Below are positions 9,193-18,452 of a DNA stretch of 18,452 nt, one piece after another; the stretch's first letter is position 1, and each line of letters begins with the position of its first letter. The notes beneath the pieces were generated by a model. It searched no databases. It saw nothing but the letters and a program-made list of their open reading frames with translations, and had not been told where the DNA came from. Source of the stretch: Penaeus vannamei (taxonomy: Eukaryota > Arthropoda > Malacostraca > Decapoda > Penaeidae); NCBI RefSeq assembly GCF_042767895.1, contig NC_091572.1, positions 24,267,164 to 24,285,615 on the forward strand, given 5' to 3'. The position numbers were made by a program, and so were the translations under genes.

Positions 9193-9480
9193 GATAATCA
9201 TGCTCATCATCATCACCAAATAGTAATAACTTTAAAAATAAAGACAATGTCTATACAAATGTCAATGGTGATACCGGTGATTTGCTAACAGTCATTATAA
9301 TAGGAATTTAACCATTACCACTAATATGCCGAATGATTGCAATAATGATAATGGTAATATCAACAGCACTGCAATGAAGGTAGCAGTAACACAATAGAAA
9401 GTTTACACACACACACACACAAACAAACAAACAAAAATAAGAAAAAATCAAATTTATGTTGAAATAGTACAGGGTCATTG
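9193..9480. other. AT-rich region with a short CA tract
   Basis: A short (CA)n lies at about 9405-9420 followed by AAAC units. No gene is recognised. Confidence 0.5.
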
Positions 9481-9807
9481 GTATAATTTTCGTTATTATC
9501 AATATCATCATTATTATTATTTTATTTTTTTATTGTTATTATTACTACTATAGTTATTGTTAATATATAATAACTTTCTTTATATTTTCCTTCTTATTAC
9601 TATTGTTATTATTATTATTATTATTATCATTAGTATTATTATGTACTATTATTACTATTATTATTCATTATTACTGTTATTATTATTATCATAATTTTAT
9701 TACAGTTGTTATTATCATTATGTCACTATTTTCATCATCATTATTTTTATTATTATTATTGTTAATATTATCATTATTTTGTTATCATTGTTATTATTAT
9801 TATTATT

Positions 9808-9851
<44 letters not shown>

Positions 9852-9855
9852 TGTG
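9481..9855 (+). repeat. ATT/ATC trinucleotide-rich tract
   Basis: Degenerate ATT and ATC units end in a clean (ATC)14 run at about 9808-9851. The poly-Leu, Ser and His frames over this tract are artefacts. Confidence 0.9.
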
Positions 9856-10349
9856 AGATTGAGGTTAAATATGTATTTACCATAATGTATGTACATTTGT
9901 ATTCTGCTCCACTTTATTATAATGTCTCATACCACGGAGCTTATGAATGATTTCTATGCAACATTATTAGTTATCCAGATAGGGTGAATAACCAAAGACT
10001 ATACACACATCTATATACACAGAAATAAATGCATATCTATCGATCTCTCAATTAAATATACATTCATTTTTCTATCTGTAAGGTAAATATGCATATCTAG
10101 ACTGATAGAAAAGCATTTATTTTTATGTATGTGCATGTGTGTCAATTAGGTTTGGCTTGGCACAATTTTAACAAACCGGCCGTATATACGTATATAGTCT
10201 TTGTGTATAGCCAAAGACTCTTTATACGAAAGACAGGAAACATATTACGTATATAGCAAAAATTATATACGATATATACAGTCTTATATATAATCAGTAT
10301 AACGGAATTGTTATCCCGTAAAAAAAATAAAATAAAATAAAATATCTTC
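9856..10349. other. AT-rich region with small palindromic motifs
   Basis: Motifs TATACGTATATAG and TTACGTATATAG occur about 60 bp apart near 10183 and 10246. AGTCTTTG and CAAAGACT form an 8-bp stem around 10196-10219, and CCAAAGACT also occurs near 9991. An (AAAAT)n run covers 10321-10342. No gene is recognised. Confidence 0.4.
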
Positions 10350-10355
10350 TGCTAT

Positions 10356-10373
10356 CACGTGACTGTGACGTCA
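10356..10373. promoter_or_regulatory. Adjacent E-box and cAMP-response element
   Basis: CACGTG (10356-10361), the bHLH E-box, is four bases upstream of the full palindromic CRE TGACGTCA (10366-10373), the bZIP/CREB site. They lie at the sharp change from AT-rich repeats to a GC-balanced, CpG-containing block, about 175 bp before the ATG at 10547. Both motifs are perfect consensus. That they are a working promoter is inference. Confidence 0.5.
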
Positions 10374-10546
10374 CTCAGACGCATCACTGCACGACATTCA
10401 AAGCCTACATTTAACTCCCTAATTATTTGCGAATCACGACCGACTCCCTTCATCAAATCCCGCGAAACTTTACGTGTGGTTAAACAAACCCTCCAAGACG
10501 GCTTAGAGTCACAAACCAAACGTGGCGCAGCGAAAGGGAGTTCGTA

Positions 10547-10693
10547 ATGGCCGAAGATAAGTCCCAGGCGCGAGATGCCTCCATGGCGGACCCCTTTCAA
10601 GAAGTGTTTTGGAATCTTGTTTTTCTTCGATTATCAGCAACTTTGGCGCGAATGTGCAGTGACAGTGGCGGTGGAAAGTGCAGCGAATTGTGA
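10547..10693 (+). CDS. Possible small protein or leader ORF, 48 residues
   Basis: An ATG in a fair context (TTCGTAATGG) opens 48 codons ending TGA 10691. It begins MAEDKSQARDASMADPFQE, has a hydrophobic middle (VFWNLVFLRLSATLA) and ends SGGGKCSEL. I recognise no family. It sits about 175 bp downstream of the E-box/CRE pair and about 50 bp before a donor-like GAG|GTAGGA whose GT is at 10743-10744, after which the DNA becomes pure trinucleotide array. The whole block may be a first exon whose main coding part lies elsewhere, in which case this could be a 5'-UTR ORF. Coding status is unproven. Confidence 0.3.
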   Translation: MAEDKSQARDASMADPFQEVFWNLVFLRLSATLARMCSDSGGGKCSEL

Positions 10694-10868
10694 AGCGGAT
10701 GCCGGTTCTGTTAGTATTATGAGCGCGTTTTTATGAATTGAGGTAGGATCACAACAATTTACATAGATCATTATCATCATTATTTTTATTATCATTATCA
10801 TCATCATCATCATCATCACCATCATCATGATTATTATTATAATCATCACGATCATCATCATTATCATT

Positions 10869-10899
<31 letters not shown>

Positions 10900-10973
10900 C
10901 CATCATCATGATTATTATTATAATCACGATCATCATTATCATCATCATTATCATCATCATCATCATCATCATT

Positions 10974-11005
<32 letters not shown>

Positions 11006-11211
11006 TATCATCACCATCATCATTATCATTAGCATCATTATCATCATCCTCATTATCATTATCATCATTATCATTATCATCATCATAAATCATCATCACC
11101 ATCATCATTCTCATTCTCATTATCATTATCATTACCATCACCGTTATCATCATTATCATCATCACCATTATCATTATTATTATCATTGTTATCATTATCA
11201 TCATTATCATC

Positions 11212-11785
11212 ATTTTATATCATTACTATGATAATACTGATTATTTTCATTATTACTATTATCATCATCACCATTATCATTATCATCATCATTACCATCA
11301 TCATCATTACCATCATCATCATTACCATTATCATCATCATCATTATTATCATTATCATTTTATATCATTACTATAATACTATTATTATTATTATTACTGT
11401 TGTTATATCATTATCATCATTACCATCATCATCTGATATCATTATCATTATCATTATCATCATCAATTTATATCATTACTATGATAATACTGATTATTTT
11501 CATTATTACTATTGTTATATCATTATCATTATCATCATCATTACCATCATCATTATCATCATCGCCATCATCATTATTATCATTATCATCATTAATAATT
11601 CTTATTATCATTATTATTACTATTGTTATCACCCTTTCCAAGAGTATAGTATTACTGCCATTATCATCACATCATCATCATCATTATCATTATTATCATC
11701 ATTATTATAATCATTATCATTATTATTATTGTAAAAATAATAATAATGACAACTACAACAACAACAATGATAATAATAATAATTA

Positions 11786-11862
<77 letters not shown>

Positions 11863-12137
11863 ATTATGATTGTGATTACTATTGTTATTAATACCCATAT
11901 TATTGTCACTATCATTGTTGTTGTCATTATTATTATAATGATTATTATAATTATTATATTATCATTATCTTAACTATTACTTTCACTTTCTTCATTGATA
12001 TCAACATCATCGTTATCATTGCTACTATTATCATTATCATTATTATTATTATCATTAAATCATTATTTTTATTATTATCATTATCATTATTATCATTATT
12101 ATTGTTATCATTATTATAACTATTATTATTATTATTG

Positions 12138-12234
<97 letters not shown>

Positions 12235-13128
12235 TTTTGTTGTTTTCATCATTATCATCATAATTTTATTAGCATTATTATTATTGTTATAATTGTTACT
12301 ACTATTATGATAGTTATTATTATTACTATTATTATTTTTCATTATCAAAGTTATCATTACTATTGTTATTATGATTATCATTATTATTATTATCATCATC
12401 ATTATTATTGTTGTTGTAGTTGTAGTTGTTTTTGCATTATCATCATTATCTTATCATTGATAGAATCTCCATTTTAATAAATTATAATAACAATTGTATA
12501 AACAATAATGTTACAAATTATGTTAATGAGGATAATAATAATGTTGATAATAATATTAATGATGATTTTCATCATTATCTATATTATTAGTAACATCATC
12601 ATCATTCTTATTCCTATTCTTATTATTGTCACTGTCACTATTGTTATCATTATTACCATTATCATTATCATTATCATTATTATTATCATAATAATAATAA
12701 TAATGATAATAATAATGATAATAATAAAAATTATTATTGTTATTATTATTATTATCTTCTTCATTATCATCACCTTCATTATCATCATCTTCATTATCAT
12801 CATCTTCATTATCATCATCTTCATTATCATCATTATTATTATCATCATCATTATCATCATCATTATCATCCTCATCCTCATTATCATCATCATCATTATT
12901 ATTATCATCATCATTATCATCATCATTATCATCCTCATCCTCATTATCATCATTATCATTATCATCATCATCATCATTATCATTATCATCATCATCTTTA
13001 TCATCATCATCATCACCATTATCATCATCATAGATCATCATTATCATTATTATCATTATCATCATTTTATATCGTTACTATGATAATGCTAATTATTTTT
13101 ATTATTATTACTATTGTTATATCATTAT
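11212..13128 (+). repeat. Dispersed ~55-bp motif inside the trinucleotide array
   Basis: The motif CATTTTATATCATTACTATG followed by ATAATACTGATTATTTTCAT and TATTACTATT recurs at about 11212-11260, partly at 11358-11381, at 11466-11515 and, with a few changes, at 13062-13115. Its spread shows that blocks of the array were duplicated as large units and did not arise only by triplet slippage. Confidence 0.8.
12757..12953 (+). repeat. Tandem 15-bp and 63-bp higher-order repeats in the array
   Basis: Five units of TTCATTATCATCATC (one with CACC) cover about 12757-12830. They are followed by two nearly identical 60-bp blocks starting at 12831 and 12894, each containing ATCATCCTCATCCTCATTATC. An older pair with a period of about 82 bp occurs at 10816-10933, marked by CATGATTATTATTATAATCA. 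Confidence 0.8.
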
Positions 13129-13379
13129 CATCATCACCATTATCATCATCATCTTTATCATTATCATCATCATCACCATCATTATCACCATTATCATCAT
13201 CATCATCATCAGCAGCAGCAGCAGCATCATGATTATTGTTATTATTATTACTATTATGATTATTATTGTTGTTGTCATTATCATTGTAATGATAGTAAAA
13301 ATTAAAATAATAGCAATAGGTATAATGATAATAATAATTTTTATTATTATAATCATTTTTACTATTGTTATCATCCTTG

Positions 13380-14124
13380 CCTACACAAAGGAGAACCCTT
13401 TGAAGGAGATTTACCCTTTTTCAAGTCTGCAGTTTCTCTCTCTGTACACAGTAGAACAATTTGGTCTTGGCCACTGCTAACTCAGGAGTAGACAAGGGAC
13501 CTGACATCTTCACAGAATGAGGTCGGACATTATTAATAAATCTCATAACCCAAGCCACCACACAACGTGCCTTATTGAAGTTACTCCATCTCTCAAACTC
13601 AAATATTTTAGGAGAGTTTACAGATACCCAAGAAATATTTCCTTTACTGCAACTTTCTTCAACAGGTAACTCTACAGTTTCTCCTTTATCACTTAGAGTT
13701 AAAGGTTCAGACAACCAAGAAGGGCCATTTATCCATAAAGTAGAATTAACAAGGGGTTCGGCTAACTCCCCTCTAGACACAAGATCAGCAGGATTTTCTT
13801 TACCTGGGCAATGGTACCAGTGGCATGGGGAGGTAAGACTCTGAATTTCAACGACTCTATTTGACACAAACACCTTCCATCTACAAGGATTACCCTTTAT
13901 CCATGCAAGAGCAACCTTTGAGTCTGTCCAACAACAATAAGTCACAGTCTTATCAAGACAGAGGGCAGACTTCACAAAATCTAAGAGTCTAGCACAAAGT
14001 AAAGCACCAAGCAATTCTAGTCGAGGTAATGTGACCCTCTTTATAGGTGCTACCCTTGACCTTGCTACCACTAATGACACCTGGTATGTTCCATCCACAA
14101 GAGGAACTCTCAAGTACACGCAAG
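13380..14124 (-). repeat. Left arm of a 745/755-bp inverted duplication of BEL/Pao RNase H-integrase start
   Basis: This segment is nearly identical, in inverted orientation, to 15614-16368. Differences seen include a 13-bp deletion here near 13430, one extra codon (Cys) near 13566, and single-residue changes (Val/Leu, Trp/Cys, Thr-Pro/Pro-Ala, Cys/Tyr). The loop between the arms is about 1.49 kb. Confidence 0.93.
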
Positions 14125-15613
14125 CTCCATACCCTTTCTCTGAAGCATCACCAAAGGCATGGAGTTCTAAACCAGACAACTCTTTCCAGGGCATTTCTGG
14201 GAAATAGCAACGATTAATCTTCCAATATTTTAGAGCAGCAATGCTTTTAACCCAATTCTGAAACTTATTTTGCACCTCTTTAGGTAGTAACTCATCCCAA
14301 TCAAGCCCAAGTCTCCATATGTTTTGAAAGAGGATTTTAGCATACATGACAAGGGACTAATCAAACCAAGTGGGTCAAAAAGCTGGCTATGAGACTAAGA
14401 ATTGCTCTTTTGGTTGACAACAAATGTGTCTCCAGGTCTAAATCAATACCTTCAAAAACAAACTGATCTGACAAGGATAACCACTTCATACCTAAAACCT
14501 TTGTGGATTCATGTTCATCACCATGATCAATTTTATCATTAAACTATGTGGCAAACAATTTACAATTTGAGTGCCATTTAGAAAGAGGGAACCCAGCTTC
14601 AGCCAAAATACTTTGAGATTCTTTAAACTTCTCACAAGCTTCGTCAGCAGTGTCCGCCCCTGACAGCCAATCAGCTACGTAAAGGTTATCCTTTAACTCT
14701 TTTACTACTTCAGTATCAGGATAAGACTGTAAGTGGTATTTAATGGTTGCATTTAGCAAAAATGGACTACTTGTGTTACCAAAGGGAACACGAACAAACC
14801 TCGTCATTCTAATGGAGTCTTTGCATTTCCACAAAAAGCGATGAACATCTCGGTCTTCTGGCTGAACACAAATCTGCAAGAATGCCTTTGTAATATCAGC
14901 AGTCAATGCAACCTTCCGCTTTCTGAAACGAACCAATACTTTCACAAGATCAGGGTTAAGTGAAGGACCAGACTCAAGACAATCATTTAAAGAAGTGCCA
15001 TTATAACTAGTTGCAGAAGCATCAAAAACTGGTCTGACCTTAGTTGAAGAACCACTCTCTTTGACAACTGGTCGATGAGGCATATAATATGTAGGCTGAG
15101 AACTTACAACTTCACTTGAAGGGACTTCTTCAATTATTCCCTCTTGTTCATAATCAGTAAACATGTTTCTGAAGCTCTGGGTCCTTAACTAACTTACGAT
15201 CTAATCCTTGCAACCTTTTCCTAGCAATTCCCTCATTATTCATAAGATTCTTCTTGCAGTCATCCGACTTCCAAGGTAAGCCTACTTCATAGCGTCCCTC
15301 ATCAAACTTAACATTTTCACAAAATTGCTTCAAAACAGGGTCTGAGGTAAATGGGCTAGGAACAAACAGCTTCCTTTTGACTTATGCCAACAGATTCTAA
15401 ATCCCAAAACTCATGCAAATCAGAATCTGTCACATTTCCTATACACAACATTTGTGTAGACTCATAGTTCCTGTTAGTAGGAACCTTCCATGAACCAGAG
15501 AACACCCAACCAAATACAGGCTTTTGGGCTACTAATCCATTACTCTGATGTGGCTTAATTTCAGGATCCATAAATCCCTAATAAGCATCCAAACCTACAA
15601 GTATATCTATATT
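13380..15613 (-). pseudogene. BEL/Pao retrotransposon pol, antisense piece: protease end, RT, RNase H
   Basis: On the minus strand the order is protease C-terminus (IDILVGLDAY, then QKPVFGWVFSGS), a linker typical of Pao pol (EGRYEVGLPWKSDD), reverse transcriptase, RNase H, and the start of the integrase region. RT motifs visible are ALTADITKAFLQI, RVPFGNTSSPFLLNATIKYH and LYVADWLSGADT. RNase H shows TLPRLELLGALLCARLL, CCWTDSKVALAWIKG and NPADLVSRGE. Damage: TAG at 15578-15580, frameshifts near 15357 and 15165, the first catalytic Asp of the YVDD box replaced by Ala (14673-14675), TAG at 14544-14546, two frameshifts near 14375 and 14345, and a 13-bp deletion near 13430 relative to the plus-strand copy. 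It stops at 13380 against the trinucleotide array. It is certainly dead. No gag or 5' LTR is present. Confidence 0.92.
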
Positions 15614-16368
15614 CTTGCGTGTACTTGAGAGTTCCTCTTGTGGATGGAACATACCAGGTGTCATTAGTGGTAGCAAGGTCAAGGGTAGCACCTATAAAGA
15701 GGGTCACATTACCTCGACTAGAATTGCTTGGTGCTTTACTTTGTGCTAGACTCTTAGATTTTTTGAAGTCTGCCCTCTGTCTTGATAAGACTGTGACTTA
15801 TTGTTGTTGGACAGACTCAAAGGTTGCTCTTGCATGGATAAAGGGTAATCCTTGTAGATGGAAGGTGTTTGTGTCAAATAGAGTCGTTGAAATTCAGAGT
15901 CTTACCTCCCCATGCCACTGGTACCATTGCCCAGGTAAAGAAAATCCTGCTGATCTTGTGTCTAGAGGGGAGTTAGCCGAACCCCTTGTTAATTCTACTT
16001 TATGGATAAATGGCCCTTCTTGGTTGTCTGAACCTTTAACTCTAAGTGATAAAGGAGAAACTGTAGAGTTACCTGTTGAAGAAAGTTGCAGTAAAGGAAA
16101 TATTTCTTGTGTATCTGTAAACTCTCCTAAAATATTTGAGTTTGAGAGATGGAGTAACTTCAATAAGGCACGTGTGGTGGCTTGGGTTATGAGATTTATT
16201 AATAATGTCCGACCTCATTCTGTGAAGATGTCAGGTCCCTTGTCTCCTGCTGAGTTAGCAGTGGCCAAGACCAAATTGTTCTACTATGTACAGAGAGAGA
16301 ATTTTGTTCAGGAAATTGCAGACTTGAAAAAGGGTAAATCTCCTTCAAAGGGTTCTCCTTTGTGTAGG
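15614..16368 (+). repeat. Right arm of the BEL/Pao inverted duplication
   Basis: It begins in the middle of an RNase H codon run (CTTGCGTGTAC). At the same base the minus-strand piece is still readable as protease right up to 15613. The junction is therefore sharp, with no LTR, target duplication or filler between the two opposed pieces. Confidence 0.93.
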
Positions 16369-17737
16369 TTAGATCCTTTTGTAGATGATGAAGGCCTGTT
16401 GAGAATTAAGGGACGTTTGGAGAATGCTGATTTAAGTTTAGAAAGTAAACATCCTGTTATTATTCCTTCAGGTCATGTTGCTAAGCTCTTGGTTCAATTT
16501 CAGCATATTTTTCTGAAGCATGCTGGAGTAGGAACCATTGTGTCTACTTTAAGAGGCAGCTACTGGATTTTGGGAGTCAGGAGAATTGCTAAAACTGTTT
16601 GTAGAATGTGTGTTAAGTGTAAGAGGTATGATTCTAGGGCTTGTAGTCAGCCTGCTGCACCTCTACCAGGATTAAGAGTTAAGATTGCTCCTCCCTTCAC
16701 TGTGACAGGTCTTGATTATGCTGGTCCTCTCTTTTGTATTGATTTGCCTTCAAAGAAATTGTACATTTTGTTGTTTACTTGTGCAGTAATAAGAGCAGTG
16801 CACCTAGAACTAACTGATTCATTATCTCTTTCTGATTGCATGCTTGCAATACATAGATTTGCAGCACGAAGAGGTCTTCCTTCAGTTTTTTACTCAGATA
16901 ATGCCAAAACATTTGTAAGTGCAGCTCGTCAACTTCAGCAAGAATATGGACCATTGTCTCCTCAATGGAAATTCATTGTTCCCCGTTCTCCATGGTGGGG
17001 AGGTTGGTGGGAGCGTTTGATTAGGTCTGTTAAGTCAGCTTTGAGGAAAACAATAGGGGTTAAATGTTTGTCAAAAATTGAGTAGAGACCACCATTCAAG
17101 AAATTGAGGCTTGTGTGAATTCTAGACCCTTAACATATGTTGGAGATGAACCTGATGTTTCTAATCCTTTGACTCCCTCACAATTTCTCATTGGACGTAA
17201 TGCTGGACTTCAACTCGAGGTTAATGATCAACCTTCATGTATCACAGGAAGGGATTTGATTATCCGAGAAAGTATTCGCCAGCAACAACTTGATAAGTTT
17301 TGGAAATTATGGAGCAATGATTATCTAAGAAACTTGCCACCTGCTGTGAAGGGATTTGTGCAAAAATGTAATGTAAAGAAAGGTGCTATTGTCCTAGTCA
17401 GAGAAGACTATGTTCCTAGGCTAAAATGGCCATTAGGTGTTGTAACAGAAGTATTCCCAGGTAATGATATAACATTAGGAGTGTCATGGTAAAAAATGAC
17501 AAAGGAGTAGTTAATAGACCAGTGCAGAAGTTGCATGATCTTGAAATGTATAGTGATCTTTATGAAGATTCTGATGAAGATTTGAGAGAATCTATCTCAG
17601 GGGAAATTGTTAAATCATCAGTTCCTGGAAACAATGAAAATAGTGCCTCTGAACCTTGTGAAGAGAGCTGTTTAAACCCTACTTCCTTTAGTCAACGGGG
17701 TCGTGCCATAAAACCCCCAAATAAACTTGACTTGTAA
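15614..17737 (+). pseudogene. BEL/Pao retrotransposon pol, sense piece: RNase H, integrase, C-terminal domain
   Basis: The frame enters inside RNase H, so the GTG at 15619 is not a true start. RNase H motifs are as in the antisense piece. The integrase follows with an HHCC-like zinc-binding region (HIFLKHAGV with CRMCVKCKRY at about 16606-16635) and a complete catalytic triad: Asp in GLDYAGP (16714), Asp in YSDNAKTF (16897) and Glu in WWGGWWERL (17011), a D-37-E spacing. A conserved C-terminal domain follows (SRPLTYV, NPLTPSQFLIGR, VVTEVFPG, VNRPVQKLHDLE). Two lesions break it: a one-base loss near 17082, just before a TAG, and a small indel near 17479, after which the frame continues to the TAA at 17735-17737. 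The integrase makes the cuts and joins that insert the cDNA. Here it cannot be made as one protein, but decay is slight compared with the antisense piece. Confidence 0.93.
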
Positions 17738-17870
17738 TAATATGCAGTATTTAGTTTAGTTGTTCTTATTTCTTAAGGTTGAGTTTATTGAAGCAAATTC
17801 CAAGGTGAAATCTGTCCTACTACTATTTCTCAGGATTTATTACCTCATTTAAGTACATTTAGTCTATGAT

Positions 17871-17897
17871 AGGAGTATGTACTCCTATGGTGGGGAG
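17871..17897 (+). other. Palindrome and candidate polypurine tract upstream of the 3' LTR
   Basis: AGGAGTA-TG-TACTCCT (17871-17886) is a perfect 7-bp-arm palindrome. It is followed by GGTGGGGAG (17889-17897), a purine run that ends three bases before a TGTT. A polypurine tract at this place primes plus-strand DNA synthesis in LTR retrotransposons. The role of the palindrome is unknown. Confidence 0.5.
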
Positions 17898-17899
17898 TA

Positions 17900-18252
17900 T
17901 GTTAAATATGTTAGGTACCCCTTGATGCTCAGAACACTACGTTTTCTGTGTTTACCCTCAGTTCCTTTGTTTTTATTTCTTCGTTATAGAATATCTTTAT
18001 TTTTGTTGAGTAGAATACATATTTTTCTGAATTTGAATGAGAGAAATACTATATTTTTAATGTAGTTTTATATCAGAGAAAAAATACTTATTTTCCACAT
18101 ATATTTTTATGTATGAATACTCGTAGCAATAAAGGCCACAGCGTGGCACTGCCAGGTCAGCGCTGTTTCAGTCAGCAACCCCCAGCCCTTTGGTCCTGCT
18201 TCTACACCATGTTTCGTTACCAAGTGTGGGTCTCGTGAGGCCGTTTCCCACA
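17900..18252 (+). mobile_element. Probable BEL/Pao 3' LTR
   Basis: The proposed LTR starts TGTTAAATATG, right after the purine tract, and ends GTTTCCCACA, giving TG...CA ends and a length of 353 bp. It contains an AATAAA at 18128-18133, as expected in an LTR. A GTGTGGG/CCCACA stem is possible near its end. No 5' LTR is in the window, so neither the boundaries nor a target-site duplication can be checked. The right end is the less certain one. Confidence 0.5.
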
Positions 18253-18452
18253 TTAAGGGATGTTCAGCTGTTGCCATGATGATGATAAGAATGATAATTA
18301 TGAAAATAAAAATAATAATAGCATAATGATAATGATAGTTATAATAGTAATATCAATAATCATAATATAGTTATGAAAACATAATAGATACTAATGCTAA
18401 AACTGATAAGAGCACAACAACAAGAGGTAATAGCATAAATAATTTATAATGA
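18253..18452. repeat. Degenerate ATG/ATA simple sequence
   Basis: After about 25 bp of unique sequence the DNA becomes ATG/ATA/AAT-rich, similar in texture to the array left of 13380. This is compatible with the retrotransposon lying within a simple-sequence region. No gene is seen. Confidence 0.7.

Larger units (their letters stand above)
10764..13379 (+). repeat. About 2.6 kb ATC/ATT trinucleotide array
   Basis: The DNA is almost entirely ATC, ATT and ACC/ATG variants. It includes clean (TTA)n runs at about 11790-11863 and 12140-12232 and a (CAG)5 interruption near 13210-13224. Long open frames on both strands translate to poly-Ile, Met, Asp, Asn, His or Tyr and are artefacts of the trinucleotide period. 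The array ends exactly where the retrotransposon piece starts at 13380. Confidence 0.95.

Noticed and set aside
8931..9247. Poly-Lys/Glu (plus) and poly-Phe/Pro (minus) frames
   Set aside because: They are translations of the polypurine tract.
9808..9851. Regular repeats considered as a CRISPR-like array
   Set aside because: They are contiguous triplets without spacers in a eukaryotic sequence.
10634..13374. Long open frames on both strands encoding poly-Ile, Met, Asp, Asn, His or Tyr
   Set aside because: They are trinucleotide-repeat artefacts: the period of three keeps all frames open and no domain or start context is present.
13575..13844. Plus-strand 89-residue frame, also found on the minus strand at 15894-16163
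   Set aside because: It is the antisense shadow of the duplicated RNase H-integrase region. It appears twice only because the region is an inverted duplication.
17900..18252. Possible target-site duplication flanking the retrotransposon
   Set aside because: Without a 5' LTR, and with the left edge truncated at 13380, no matching short direct repeat could be supported.

Overview
The window looks like nuclear DNA of an arthropod, most likely a decapod crustacean of the penaeid shrimp type. The evidence is the extreme density of microsatellites (GA/CT, AT, GT and ATC/TTA tracts, together several kilobases), an interstitial array of the arthropod telomere motif TTAGG, a LINE reverse-transcriptase fragment of a kind I associate with shrimp, and a BEL/Pao LTR retrotransposon. 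The species assignment is inference from texture and was not searched. There are no prokaryotic operons, rRNA, tRNA or CRISPR features.

Layout. 1-1928: a perfect 212-bp inverted repeat with CT/GA microsatellites around a 1.2-kb spacer that holds a dead LINE reverse-transcriptase fragment. 1929-3840: a region with no recognised gene, three C-rich repeat units and a 19-unit TTAGG/TTTGG/CTAGG array. 3842-5398: one continuous protein-like frame with two hydrophobic segments, a 12-copy acidic octapeptide repeat and two KH-like RNA-binding domains. It contains twelve in-frame TAA/TAG codons, no frameshift that I can see, and its first TGA is at 5396, shortly before tandem AATAAA signals. 5399-10350: mostly AT-rich or simple-sequence DNA with two GC-rich islands of unknown nature. 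10350-10745: a promoter-like block (E-box, CRE), a 48-codon ORF and a possible splice donor. 10764-13379: about 2.6 kb of ATC/ATT trinucleotide array with higher-order duplications. 13380-18252: a broken BEL/Pao element in two opposed pieces. The minus-strand piece has protease end, RT and RNase H; the plus-strand piece has RNase H, integrase, C-terminal domain and a probable 3' LTR. They share a roughly 750-bp inverted duplication. 18253-18452: simple-sequence DNA.

The observation most worth following is the 3842-5398 frame. KH-domain similarity runs straight through its stop codons, and each stop sits where a glutamine would be acceptable. This suggests either a gene written in a code where UAA/UAG mean Gln (as in many ciliates) and now in, or misassembled into, this sequence, or a pseudogene with an oddly pure set of nonsense changes. 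The second theme is two large inverted duplications, which could be assembly foldbacks or real sources of double-stranded RNA. No gene in the window is shown to be intact under the standard code.
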